From Clostridia bacterium (lineage in GTDB: Bacteria; Bacillota; Clostridia; Caldicoprobacterales; Caldicoprobacteraceae), in the NCBI GenBank assembly GCA_017577715.1, contig PKRC01000012.1:1-56701 (forward strand): a stretch of DNA of 56,701 nt. Reading direction: 5' to 3'. Position 1 is the stretch's first letter. Each line of letters opens with the position of its first letter. Under the pieces are notes generated by a model. It made no database searches, was not told the origin of the DNA, and saw only the letters and a program-made list of their open reading frames with translations. The translations under genes were made by a program, and so were the position numbers. Of this stretch, positions 34,458-43,483 are shown one piece after another.

Positions 34458-37400
34458 ATGAATATCGCAGGATTGAGCATTCGCAGACCTGTGACCACCG
34501 TTATGGTAGTGCTGATCGTGTTCATTTTAGGCTTTGTTTCGCTGTCAAGGCTTAATGTGGACCTATTGCCCAGCATAAATCTGCCCGTCATGGTGGTGTC
34601 GGTGCAGTATAGCGGTGCAGGTCCTGAAGAAGTTGAGAACATAGTAACACGCAATATAGAGAGCGTTTTGGCAACAGTCAGCAATCTTGAATCCATGCGT
34701 TCCATCTCTTCCGAGGGTAGTTTGCTGGTTATACTCCAATTTACGCAGGGGACCGACATGGACGTAGCTGCGTTGGAGGTACGCGAAAAGCTGGACATGA
34801 TAAGGGGCGTGTTGCCGGACGGAGTGTCTGATCCCATAGTGCTCAAGCTTGATCCAAACATGTTGCCCATAATGAGTTTTGCTGTATCTCAGGAGGGCAA
34901 GACCGATCAAGAACTACAGGTATGGGTGGAGGATGTGCTGAAGCCGCGCATTGAACGCATTGAAGGCGTTGCATCGGTTTCAATTTTAGGAGCAAAGCAA
35001 ACAGAGGTGAAGGTTATAGTTGATCCCGAGAAGCTGATGAGCTATGGCCTATCCATGGATCTCGTCGTGAGCGCTTTAAGGGCGGGCAATTTGAATTTGC
35101 CCGGCGGAGTTGTGCAGGATGGGCAGTATGACCTGCTGGTTAGGGTTTCAGGGCAGTTTACAAATCTTGATGAATTGCTGAATGTTCCTGTAATGAGCTC
35201 CACTGGTACTACATATCTTTTGAGAGACCTGGCGCGGGTTGAAAAGGGCGTAAAAGATGACCGACAGTATTCCAGGGTCAATCAACATGACAGCTTGTCC
35301 ATATCGATTTACAAGGAGAGCACTGCGAATACCGTCCGGGTGGCTGAAAAGGTAAATCGTGAATTGGAGAGCATAAGGAAGTCCTATCCCGATATATCGG
35401 TTATGACCATAGTGGATCAGTCGAAATTCATCAAGAGTTCCATTTCGGCCGTAACCAGCAATGCTTATATAGGCGCTGTACTGGCCATTGCTATATTACT
35501 TATCTTTTTGAAAAACATTACACCTACACTGATTATTGCGGTATCCATCCCTTTTTCGGTAATATCCACTTTTGTTTTAATGTATTTCAGCGGCATTACC
35601 TTAAACATAATATCGCTGGGTGGATTGGCCCTGGGCGTGGGCATGATGGTGGATAATTCGATAGTGACCCTTGAGAACATATATCGGATGAGGGAGCAGG
35701 GCTTAAATCCCATTGATGCCGCTGAAAAGGGTACCAACGAAATAACGATGGCTATAGTGGCTTCTACCTTGACGACGGTATGCATCTTTTTGCCCATCGT
35801 CTTTACCCAGGGTATGACGGCCGAGATATTCAGGGAGCTGTCCATCACCGTTACTTTTTCCTTGCTGGCATCCCTGGGGGTGGCCCTTACCCTTGTGCCC
35901 ATGTTGGCATCCAAGTTGGTGACCCGCCAAGGCTTCGGCAAGAAAAATGTTACCGTGGAGCGTGTGACGGAGAAATACAGGCGCATGCTGGAATGGTCCC
36001 TGGAGCACAGGAAAACGATTGTGCTTATTACTGCTGTGGTTTTCGGCATGAGCATCGTATTGCTACCTCTGGTAGGAGTGGAATACTTCCCGACGGTGGA
36101 TCAGGGCCAGATAGAGATTGAGGTCAGCTTGCCCAAAGGAAGCAGCTTTAGTGAAACCCTGGAGGCCGTCCAGAAGGTTGAGAAAATAGTAAGCGAAATC
36201 CCGGAGGTTGAGATGGTGTGGGCCAGTATAGGAGGACAACAGCTGGGCATGATAATGGGCGGCTCTGCCAGGGACCAGGGTAGTATTACAGCTGTACTAA
36301 AACCCCTTGGGCAAAGGAACAGGACCACACAACAGGTGGGCGAGGAAATAAGGCAAAAGGTCAAGGAAATAGCGGGGTGCCAGATACAGGTAAACGCTAG
36401 CGGCGGATTTGCCGGATTGGGGTTGGGCATAATGGGGGCGTCTATATCCATCAGCATAAAAGGCCAGGACCTGAGTGTGCTTAAAAAAATAGCCGATGAT
36501 GTTGTGGAGATAGTATCAAATGTGCCCGGTACCCGTGAAGTGCGTTCAAGCTTCGAGGAAGGCCGGCCTGAGCTCCGCATAGTTATAGACAGGCAAAGGG
36601 CTTCGCAGTATGGGCTCAATGTCGCTATGATTTCATCGGCCGTTCAAAGCCAGCTGCAGGGAGTGGTAGCTACTAGATATAAGGAAGAGGGCACCGAGAT
36701 CGATGTGCGCGTTCAGCTACCGGACGATGGGCTTTTTAAGGCACAGCATGTGGAGAATCTAATGGTAACTTCGCCTTTAGGGGTATCAGTTCCCTTAAAG
36801 AGCGTGGCCAGGTTTGAGTATGCTCAGGGGCCGGTAAGGATTGAAAGGCATGACCAGTCTCGCGTGGTAACTGTAAGTGGCAGTTATGAAGGCAGAAGCT
36901 TTGGCGATGTTATGAAGGACATTCAGGAACGTCTGGATGATTATCCGCTTCCCGAAGGGTATTTTATAGAGTATGGAGGCGAACAGGAACAGCTATTGCA
37001 GGCATTTAGCGATCTAAGGCTGGTATTGGTGCTAGGAGTGGTTCTGGTATACATGATAATGGCCTCACAATTTGAGTCGCTAATCCATCCGTTTACCGTT
37101 ATGTTCACCGTGCCGCTGGCTTTCACAGGGGGACTGATGGGTTTGCTGATAGCTGGAAAGCCGTTGAGCGTACCGGCCTTTCTTGGGTTCATCATGCTGG
37201 TGGGGATTGTGGTCAACAACGGTATCGTGTTAGTGGACTATATAAACCGCCTTCGTGAGAATAGCGTCAATCTTAAGCCGGCAATAGTGCAGGCCGGGGT
37301 TACCAGATTGAGGCCGGTGCTCATGACCAGCCTGACCACCATACTTGGACTTTTGCCGCTTGCGCTGGGATTGGGTGAAAGTTCGGAGCTCCAGGTACCT

Positions 37401-37526
37401 CTTGCAGTTACTGTTATGAGCGGGTTGACGTTTTCTACCTTTCTGACCCTGGTGGTGATACCCGTTATATATTCGCTTATTGACGACTTCGGCAAGTGGA
37501 TCAGTAGAAAATTGAAGGCGTTATAG
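34458..37526 (+). CDS. RND efflux pump (AcrB/SwrC-like)
   Basis: 1022 residues, ATG 34458 behind CAGGAGGATGG. Typical two-fold repeat with twelve spans: N-terminal SIRRPVTTVMVVLIVFILGF, porter domains, GGLALGVGMMVDNSIVTLEN in span 4 (an Asp-Asn pair where AcrB has Asp-Asp), and a second half with EYFPTVDQGQIEIEVSLPKG and GFIMLVGIVVNNGIVLVDYI. In B. subtilis the homologous SwrC exports surfactin and other amphiphiles. Terminator follows at 37532. Confidence 0.92.
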   Translation: MNIAGLSIRRPVTTVMVVLIVFILGFVSLSRLNVDLLPSINLPVMVVSVQYSGAGPEEVENIVTRNIESVLATVSNLESMRSISSEGSLLVILQFTQGTDMDVAALEVREKLDMIRGVLPDGVSDPIVLKLDPNMLPIMSFAVSQEGKTDQELQVWVEDVLKPRIERIEGVASVSILGAKQTEVKVIVDPEKLMSYGLSMDLVVSALRAGNLNLPGGVVQDGQYDLLVRVSGQFTNLDELLNVPVMSSTGTTYLLRDLARVEKGVKDDRQYSRVNQHDSLSISIYKESTANTVRVAEKVNRELESIRKSYPDISVMTIVDQSKFIKSSISAVTSNAYIGAVLAIAILLIFLKNITPTLIIAVSIPFSVISTFVLMYFSGITLNIISLGGLALGVGMMVDNSIVTLENIYRMREQGLNPIDAAEKGTNEITMAIVASTLTTVCIFLPIVFTQGMTAEIFRELSITVTFSLLASLGVALTLVPMLASKLVTRQGFGKKNVTVERVTEKYRRMLEWSLEHRKTIVLITAVVFGMSIVLLPLVGVEYFPTVDQGQIEIEVSLPKGSSFSETLEAVQKVEKIVSEIPEVEMVWASIGGQQLGMIMGGSARDQGSITAVLKPLGQRNRTTQQVGEEIRQKVKEIAGCQIQVNASGGFAGLGLGIMGASISISIKGQDLSVLKKIADDVVEIVSNVPGTREVRSSFEEGRPELRIVIDRQRASQYGLNVAMISSAVQSQLQGVVATRYKEEGTEIDVRVQLPDDGLFKAQHVENLMVTSPLGVSVPLKSVARFEYAQGPVRIERHDQSRVVTVSGSYEGRSFGDVMKDIQERLDDYPLPEGYFIEYGGEQEQLLQAFSDLRLVLVLGVVLVYMIMASQFESLIHPFTVMFTVPLAFTGGLMGLLIAGKPLSVPAFLGFIMLVGIVVNNGIVLVDYINRLRENSVNLKPAIVQAGVTRLRPVLMTSLTTILGLLPLALGLGESSELQVPLAVTVMSGLTFSTFLTLVVIPVIYSLIDDFGKWISRKLKAL

Positions 37527-37531
37527 CGTTT

Positions 37532-37578
37532 AAGGGGGGTGATGGAAGCTAAGTTCAAATTTACAAACCCCCTTTTTT
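37532..37578 (+). terminator. Terminator after the RND pump
   Basis: Arms AAGGGGG (37532-37538) and CCCCCTT (37568-37574) with a 29-nt loop, then TTTT. Confidence 0.6.
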
Positions 37579-37628
37579 ATGTTATTATGATGAGGTGAGA
37601 GCGTGTACTTTATGCAGGAGGCGGGTGT

Positions 37629-38132
37629 TTGTTTTTGAATATAATGCTCAGGTTTATACAATATATTGCCAAACGGGTTGTCGCCTTGCTCATATTAATA
37701 TTATTGGCCATATTGGTTACTTTTACTGCGTATGATTGTGCTAATATATATATTGTGGTCACTGAGGGGCTTACGCAGAGAGTGGACGCGATTATGAACA
37801 ATCATGAAAACGTTTCATTGAAAAAGTTCTTTTCGTCCACTTTCTTGAATTCGGATCCTTTATTAAACAACAATGTATATGCTGACTTTATTATACAAGA
37901 TTACAAACTTCAGCTTTCCATCAAAAAATTATGGGTATGGCCATGGGAAGATTCCACCAGAGTTGTTGTGGAAGAGGTAGTGTCAGATATTACAGCAACG
38001 CCTATTGAGAAAGATCAAGAGGTCAAAACTCCTCCTCCTTGGCAAAACGGCGAGAAGATAATATTGCTCGAAAGAAAAGCCGGTTTGTGGAAAATCAATG
38101 GGATTATATTTAAGAAGCCCATAGCAGAATAA
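37629..38132 (+). CDS. Unknown single-span membrane-anchored protein
   Basis: 167 residues; TTG 37629 fits AGGAGG at 37616-37621, ATG 37644 is a possible alternative. One N-terminal span (about 15-40, VVALLILILLAILVTFTAYD) is followed by an outside domain of about 125 residues that ends in IILLERKAGLWKINGIIFKK, a pattern like NTF2-type or lumazine-like membrane-anchored domains ('g.WkI..i...'). I do not recognise the family. It lies 29 bp before the AEC transporter gene and may share its transcript. Confidence 0.7.
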   Translation: MFLNIMLRFIQYIAKRVVALLILILLAILVTFTAYDCANIYIVVTEGLTQRVDAIMNNHENVSLKKFFSSTFLNSDPLLNNNVYADFIIQDYKLQLSIKKLWVWPWEDSTRVVVEEVVSDITATPIEKDQEVKTPPPWQNGEKIILLERKAGLWKINGIIFKKPIAE

Positions 38133-38161
38133 TTATTACAGGGAAAGGACTAGAAATCGAG

Positions 38162-39100
38162 ATGTTGGATGCAATACAAGGAGTTCTCAGCATATTATCC
38201 ATGATTTTATTGGGGTATATACTCAGCCGTCGCGGATGGTTTGATGAGCAAATTTCAGGCCTGTTTTCAAAGTTGGTAATAAAAATATCTTTGCCCGCCC
38301 TAATTGTGTCAAACTTGCTCAATACCTTTGACAGAACGATGCTGCTTGAGGCCGGGGCAGGAGTGCTGGTACCTGTAGTATGTATGCTATTGTTATATGG
38401 AGTAGGATTGTTGCTGACACGGCTGCTGGATATACCTCCACACAAACGAGGAATTTTTGTATCCATGTTTGCTTTTTCAAATACCATATTTATTGGATTG
38501 CCGGTTAATATAGCGCTGTTTGGGGAAGAAAGTACCATATTTGCATTGCTGTATTACATTGCTAATACAGCCCTGTTTTGGACTATTGGGGTTAATGGTA
38601 TGCAGAAACGTGATGACGTGTGTGAAGGAAGGCAGCCGGTATATGTCAGGTTTAAGAAGGTAATGTCCCCTCCGCTGGTGAGCTTTTTATTTTCTCTATC
38701 GTTGATCTTGCTGGATATCCACCTTCCTCGATTTGTCATGGATGCATGTAAATATATAGGCAATCTTACTACGCCTCTATCAATGCTTTATATAGGCATC
38801 GTAATAAATTCGGTGGCCATAGAAAAAGCGAGATTTAATAAAGATATGTTGGCCATATTGGTGGGAAGATTTTTACTGGCTCCTCTGCTTATATTGATGT
38901 TTGTATATTATTTGCCTTTGCCTGTGCTTATGAAAAAGGTTTTTGTCATACAAGCTGCCATGCCAACCATGACGCAGATAGCTATTGTGTCTCAAGCCTA
39001 TAAGGCTGATTACAAGTATGCTGCTACCATGGTGACTGTTACTACCATGGCTAGCCTGGTTTTTATTCCTTTATATATGGTAGTATTAAACGGGCTTTAA
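38162..39100 (+). CDS. AEC family transporter 1
   Basis: 312 residues, about ten membrane spans in two groups (auxin efflux carrier/malate permease family). Motifs: LGYILSRRGWFDEQISGLFS near the start, FAFSNTIFIGLPVNIALFGE and the C-terminal VIQAAMPTMTQIAIVSQAYKAD. Members carry carboxylates or other small anions. A second AEC gene lies at 42553, so the region between may handle an acidic sugar. Confidence 0.85.
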   Translation: MLDAIQGVLSILSMILLGYILSRRGWFDEQISGLFSKLVIKISLPALIVSNLLNTFDRTMLLEAGAGVLVPVVCMLLLYGVGLLLTRLLDIPPHKRGIFVSMFAFSNTIFIGLPVNIALFGEESTIFALLYYIANTALFWTIGVNGMQKRDDVCEGRQPVYVRFKKVMSPPLVSFLFSLSLILLDIHLPRFVMDACKYIGNLTTPLSMLYIGIVINSVAIEKARFNKDMLAILVGRFLLAPLLILMFVYYLPLPVLMKKVFVIQAAMPTMTQIAIVSQAYKADYKYAATMVTVTTMASLVFIPLYMVVLNGL

Positions 39101-39138
39101 GTTTTGGCAGGAATTTAATTCAATTTTTATGTTGAGTT

Positions 39139-39156
39139 TCTGCAATCGTTTGCAGA
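39139..39156 (+). promoter_or_regulatory. cre-like catabolite operator upstream of the dehydrogenase pair
   Basis: Perfect dyad TCTGCAA-TCGT-TTGCAGA. Its core TGCAATCGTTTGCA (39141-39154) fits the CcpA consensus TGNAANCGNTNNCA at every fixed position. It is 35 bp upstream of the start, so it would block transcription into the two dehydrogenase genes. A local LacI-family repressor is an alternative binder. Confidence 0.65.
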
Positions 39157-39188
39157 GCTTTTAAATGATTTCTGAGGAGGTAATATTA

Positions 39189-40415
39189 ATGTACAAAGAT
39201 GACCGGGTTTCTATTTTGCTTGTAGGTATAGGCGGATACGGCAATATATATGTGGATGCCCTGCTGAATAACCTGGAACGGGAAGATTTCAAGATAGTAG
39301 GAGCTGTCGATCCAAAGCCAGAGGGATGCCGAAATTTATCAAGAATACAGGATTTAGGAGTACCAATTTTTTCTTCCATGGAGGAGTTTTATAAAAGCTT
39401 TAAAGCTGATCTGGCTATTATATCCAGTCCTATTCATTTTCATTGTATCCAGACCTGTTTTGCTTTATCCCAGGGCAGCCACGTTCTGTGTGAAAAGCCG
39501 GTGAGCGCCACCATTCAAGAAGCCCATCAGATGATAAAGGCCAGGGATGATGCACGCAAAATCGTTGCTATCGGTTACCAGTGGTCTTATAGCAATGCTA
39601 TTCGTACCCTTAAGAGGGATATCCAGTCGGGTTTATTTGGCAAACCAAAAAGGTTCAAGACAATGGTGCTGTGGCCCAGAAATCATGATTATTACAGCAG
39701 GAACTCCTGGGCCGGAAAGCTGAGGGATGACCAGGGCAGGTGGGTATTGGACAGCGTTGCAAACAACGCAACGGCTCATCATTTGCACAATATGTTCTAC
39801 GTACTTGGCAAAAAGGAAGACGAGAGCGCCAGGCCAGCAAACCTTATTGCCGAGCTCTACCGTGCCAATAAGATCGAAAATTTTGATACCGCTGCGGTGA
39901 GGGTATTCACCGAAGAGGGCATCGAGCTGTTGTTTTACGCTACTCATGCCGTTAACGAGACGGTACAACCCACTTTTTGCTTTGAGTTTGAAAAGGCAAA
40001 GGTAGTATATGGGCTTTTGGAAGATGAGAGCGGCGAGATTGTAGCCCTGTTCAATGACGGCACCCGAAAGGTTTACGGGGATCCCGAGAAGGAAAAGATA
40101 AAGAAGCTGTGGCTTACCATAGATGCAGTTAAGGGCTTGCAGCCTGTGGTGTGCGGCATTGAGGCGGCCACTTCTCAGACCATATGTATCAACGGCATGC
40201 AGGAGTCTGTGCCGCGGATTGGGCAATTCCCAGAAAAGCTGCTCAAGTATGATGAAAGCACGAAGATGACCTGGGTGGAAGGGCTTAACGATGTCTTAAA
40301 GCAGTGCTATAGAGAATGGAAGCTGCCGCATGAAATCGGCGTGGAATGGGCCAAGGCTGGAAAGGCAGTAGACTTAAGAGGTTATAGGTATTTTAAAGGA
40401 GATGATATACTGTGA
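39189..40415 (+). CDS. Gfo/Idh/MocA family oxidoreductase 1
   Basis: 408 residues from ATG 39189, set by GAGGAGGTAATATTA; ATG 39165 precedes that site. N-terminal Rossmann fold (VSILLVGIGGYGNIYVDAL), the family signature LCEKPVSATIQEA (EKP Lys about 106) and a C-terminal alpha/beta domain. NAD(P)-dependent sugar or inositol dehydrogenase type. It overlaps the next dehydrogenase by 4 bp; the two may act in sequence or as mixed oligomers. Substrate unknown. Confidence 0.88.
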   Translation: MYKDDRVSILLVGIGGYGNIYVDALLNNLEREDFKIVGAVDPKPEGCRNLSRIQDLGVPIFSSMEEFYKSFKADLAIISSPIHFHCIQTCFALSQGSHVLCEKPVSATIQEAHQMIKARDDARKIVAIGYQWSYSNAIRTLKRDIQSGLFGKPKRFKTMVLWPRNHDYYSRNSWAGKLRDDQGRWVLDSVANNATAHHLHNMFYVLGKKEDESARPANLIAELYRANKIENFDTAAVRVFTEEGIELLFYATHAVNETVQPTFCFEFEKAKVVYGLLEDESGEIVALFNDGTRKVYGDPEKEKIKKLWLTIDAVKGLQPVVCGIEAATSQTICINGMQESVPRIGQFPEKLLKYDESTKMTWVEGLNDVLKQCYREWKLPHEIGVEWAKAGKAVDLRGYRYFKGDDIL

Positions 40416-41401
40416 AAGTTGCTATTATAGGTTCAAGCGGGCATTATAGATATGCCATCGAGGGGATAAGGGAGGAAAAAGACGTCGTAATTATGGGTAT
40501 AGCTCCCGGCTCGGAGGGTGAAGATATAAGCCCTGCTTATCGAGCTGCCTGCAGGATAGGGCATGAACCCAAGGTATATGAAGATTATAGGCGTATGCTT
40601 GATGAGGTAAAGCCCGACATTGCAGTGATCAATTGCTTCTTCGGGCATCATGCTAAGGTTACAATGCAGGTGCTTGAGAGGGGAATACATGCCTTTGTGG
40701 AAAAACCGGTAGCCACCACCTTCGAGGATCTGGAACGGCTTAAGGAGGCTTATTCTCGTTCAGGTGTACACCTTGCGGCCATGTTTGGCATCAGGTATTC
40801 AGCCCATTTCATTACGGCATGGAATCTGGTCAGGGACGGCGTGGTAGGGGAAATACGCCTCATGAATGCCCAAAAATCATATAAGTTGGGGCAGAGAAGC
40901 GAGTTTTACAAATCCCGCTCGACCTATGGAGGCACTATTCCATGGGTAGGCAGCCACGCCATCGACTGGATTTACTGGTTTAGCGGTCAAGAATTTAAAT
41001 CAGTCTTTGCTTCTCATTCTACCAGGTATAACCGCCAGCATGGAGAGCTTGAGGTATCGGCGTTGTGCCACTTTACGCTTTCCAATGAGGTATTCGGCTC
41101 TGTGAGCATAGACTACCTGCGCCCCAAGCAGGCGCCAACCCATGACGATGACCGTTTGAGGGTTGTGGGTACCCGGGGCGTCCTTGAGGTGAGAAACGGC
41201 AAGGTGTACCTGATAAACGATGATATAGAGGGCATCAGGGAGGTTCCACTGCTGCCTCAGCAAAATATATTCGCTGATTTCTTGAGGCAGATGAGGGGAG
41301 AAGGCCAGTGCCTGGTTACAGCCCATGATTCATTTTACGTAACCGAAGCATGCTTAAAAGCCAGGCAGTCGGCAGATGAGGGGAAGGTAATATATTTCTG
41401 A
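40412..41401 (+). CDS. Gfo/Idh/MocA family oxidoreductase 2
   Basis: 329 residues, GTG 40412 (AAAGGAGATG upstream). Rossmann segment KVAIIGSSGHYRYAIEGI, FVEKPVATTFEDLERL (EKP about 96-98), and a catalytic-region SHAIDWIYWFSG holding the usual His. The nucleotide loop SSGHYR departs from GxGxxG. Coupled to the preceding gene. Together with the GH42 and GH106-like enzymes it points to use of an unusual plant sugar. Confidence 0.87.
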   Translation: MKVAIIGSSGHYRYAIEGIREEKDVVIMGIAPGSEGEDISPAYRAACRIGHEPKVYEDYRRMLDEVKPDIAVINCFFGHHAKVTMQVLERGIHAFVEKPVATTFEDLERLKEAYSRSGVHLAAMFGIRYSAHFITAWNLVRDGVVGEIRLMNAQKSYKLGQRSEFYKSRSTYGGTIPWVGSHAIDWIYWFSGQEFKSVFASHSTRYNRQHGELEVSALCHFTLSNEVFGSVSIDYLRPKQAPTHDDDRLRVVGTRGVLEVRNGKVYLINDDIEGIREVPLLPQQNIFADFLRQMRGEGQCLVTAHDSFYVTEACLKARQSADEGKVIYF

Positions 41402-41440
41402 AGGCAATATCTATTAAGCTATGTAATTGATTAATTATGC

Positions 41441-41469
41441 TTGTACAAAAGTTAAAATGATGTTAAAAT
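41441..41469 (+). promoter_or_regulatory. Promoter of the acetyltransferase gene
   Basis: TTGTAC (41441-41446), 17-bp spacer, TAAAAT (41464-41469), leader about 140 nt. Confidence 0.5.
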
Positions 41470-41613
41470 AGAGTAGCCGGGCGGGCGTATTGCAATGGAT
41501 ATACACAACTTACAAGCCCAGATTAGGTTTACATGAGGAGTTTATCATTTAGCGGAGCCCATATACCCAGTCCATATGGCAACCCGTACATAGAATAGAA
41601 AGGGTGAAGAACG

Positions 41614-42360
41614 ATGTACAACGGCAAAGTAGAAACTGCTGTCCCAAATAGATACGGTCCATGGTTGGGGTTCCGCTTGTTCAATCAACCCAGGATAAGG
41701 AAGGCTATAAGGATTATTTTGAATAATCCCAAGCTCATTATCAATGCTATTTATAGCTTTTTTGTGGGGCTTAGGCTCTTTGGAATGAGGTTTTATAGAT
41801 TTCCCCTTATAGTGGACTTGGGAAGCAAGATCAGGAAATCCCGCAAGGCCAAGCTGCAGATTGATGGACGGCTGTATCTGGGCGGAAGATATATTGGAGA
41901 GCAAAGCGGTGCAGGAGCCTATTTGAAACTGCCCAAAGGGGCAACCTGCCACATAAACGGTAGAGTAAAGCTAGGACCTGGGGTGCGGGTAATCTTGGAG
42001 CCCGGTGCTAGCTTGACGATAGGGGATAACACCTATATAACCGCGTCGTCGATTATACACTGTGCAAACAGCATCAGCATTGGAAAGGATTGCGCCATTG
42101 CGTGGGGGACCACCATATTGGATACTGATTTCCATACCATCATCTATGAGGACGGAAAGCAAAATTGCATTAGCAAACCCATAAAGATAGGGGATAAGGT
42201 ATGGATAGGGTGCAATTGTACCATTTTGAAGGGAGTAACCATAGGTGATAACTGCGTAATTGCAGCTAATTCTCTTGTTAACAAGGATGTTCCTCCAAAC
42301 TCTCTGGTAGCAGGCAATCCTGCCAGGGTAATAAAGACGGGGATTACCTGGTCAGTATAG
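41614..42360 (+). CDS. Hexapeptide-repeat acyltransferase
   Basis: 248 residues, ATG 41614 after AGAAAGGGTG. An N-terminal extension (about 1-90) precedes a left-handed beta-helix with hexapeptide repeats (GPGVRVILEPGASLTIGDNT, CANSISIGKDCAIAWG, IGDKVWIGCNCTILKGVTIG, NCVIAANSLVNKDVPPNSLV) and ends AGNPARVIK. WbbJ/maltose O-acetyltransferase-like; uses acetyl-CoA to acetylate a sugar hydroxyl, often of cell-surface glycans. His in LDTDFHTI is the likely catalytic base. Confidence 0.85.
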   Translation: MYNGKVETAVPNRYGPWLGFRLFNQPRIRKAIRIILNNPKLIINAIYSFFVGLRLFGMRFYRFPLIVDLGSKIRKSRKAKLQIDGRLYLGGRYIGEQSGAGAYLKLPKGATCHINGRVKLGPGVRVILEPGASLTIGDNTYITASSIIHCANSISIGKDCAIAWGTTILDTDFHTIIYEDGKQNCISKPIKIGDKVWIGCNCTILKGVTIGDNCVIAANSLVNKDVPPNSLVAGNPARVIKTGITWSV

Positions 42361-42387
42361 TTTATACAGAATCATAGGAGTATTTTT

Positions 42388-42420
42388 ATGGGAGTGATGG
42401 GCGGGTCACTCCATTTTTTT
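42388..42420 (+). terminator. Terminator after the acetyltransferase
   Basis: GGAGTGA / TCACTCC stem (42391-42397, 42406-42412), flanked by AT, then a run of seven T. Confidence 0.7.
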
Positions 42421-42422
42421 GA

Positions 42423-42470
42423 TTTGCGAGAGGTGCTATGCTGTTGTTGGACATAATCTCCTTTCGCAAA
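42423..42470. repeat. Inverted repeat upstream of AEC transporter 2
   Basis: TTTGCGAGAGG (42423-42433) and CCTTTCGCAAA (42460-42470) match in 10 of 11 positions as an inverted repeat with 26 nt between. It could be a two-site operator or a leader stem; there is no T-run after it. Confidence 0.5.
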
Positions 42471-42552
42471 CCTGGCTATGAAATTAAAGCATCCTTTGTA
42501 AAATGATGTTCTATTCAATATTGTTATGTTGAATGGGGGAAGGGGTTAAATA

Positions 42553-43479
42553 GTGCTGCTGCATATATGGCTGTATAACATTGCTCCCGTATTTTTTTTG
42601 ATAGGCCTGGGATATATGCTTGGCAAAAAGTTTAATTTGGAGATTCATTCTCTAAGTAAGCTTAGCGTATATGTGATTATTCCTAGTACCCTGATCGTAA
42701 ACCTGTATAAGGCTCCCATTAATCCCGGCCTATTAATGCCAGTGGCCTTTACTGTAGTGTTTGTCATATTGCTGTCGTTGGTGAGTTCTGTGGTGGCTAA
42801 GCTAAATAGTTACCACGATGCCAGGAAAAATGCTTTTAAAAACGCGGTGATGTTTTACAATTCAGGGAATTTGGGATTGCCTCTGATATCTTTGGTCTTT
42901 GCTAACACCCCTATGCTGCAATACGCGGTATCTAATCAGATCATGATTATAATAAGCCAGAATTTGCTAAATTATACTCTTGGGTTTTATAACGCAGCAA
43001 GGGGGAAAATGGATTTTAGCTCGGCAGTAAAGGCCATTTTAAAAATGCCCATAGTCTATACCATATTGGTGGTCCTATTGTTAAAGTTTATCCCTTATGA
43101 TATGGAAAATTTTTTTCTGTGGCCGGCTGTTAAATACTCAAGCGATGCTATGGTAGCTGTCAATCTGCTAATACTGGGGATTCAACTGTCCCGGGTTAGC
43201 ATGAATTTTAAAGATTTTGATGTTTATTGGGCAGCATTTTTACGCCTCTGCGTGGCACCTTTATTGGCCTACTTATTGATAGTTTTTTTGAGGATTGACG
43301 GGGTAATGGCAAAGACGTTGTTCATATCTGCGGCTCTTCCCACTGCCGTAAATACGGTATTAATTGCGGTAGAATTTGAAAATGAACATGAGTTTGCCGT
43401 TCAGACAGTAGTTACGACCACTCTGTTTTGCCTTTTTACCCTTCCTTTGGTCATATTCTTCGCTCAAAGAGCCTTCTGA
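42553..43479 (+). CDS. AEC family transporter 2
   Basis: 308 residues, GTG 42553 behind GGGGGAAGGGG. Ten or so spans; FFLIGLGYMLGKKFNLEIHS, AVMFYNSGNLGLPLISLVFA and FISAALPTAVNTVLIAVEFE are the AEC hallmarks. More diverged from copy 1 than a recent duplicate would be. It converges on the AraC gene with only 4 bp between stops. Confidence 0.85.
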   Translation: MLLHIWLYNIAPVFFLIGLGYMLGKKFNLEIHSLSKLSVYVIIPSTLIVNLYKAPINPGLLMPVAFTVVFVILLSLVSSVVAKLNSYHDARKNAFKNAVMFYNSGNLGLPLISLVFANTPMLQYAVSNQIMIIISQNLLNYTLGFYNAARGKMDFSSAVKAILKMPIVYTILVVLLLKFIPYDMENFFLWPAVKYSSDAMVAVNLLILGIQLSRVSMNFKDFDVYWAAFLRLCVAPLLAYLLIVFLRIDGVMAKTLFISAALPTAVNTVLIAVEFENEHEFAVQTVVTTTLFCLFTLPLVIFFAQRAF

Positions 43480-43483
43480 TAGA

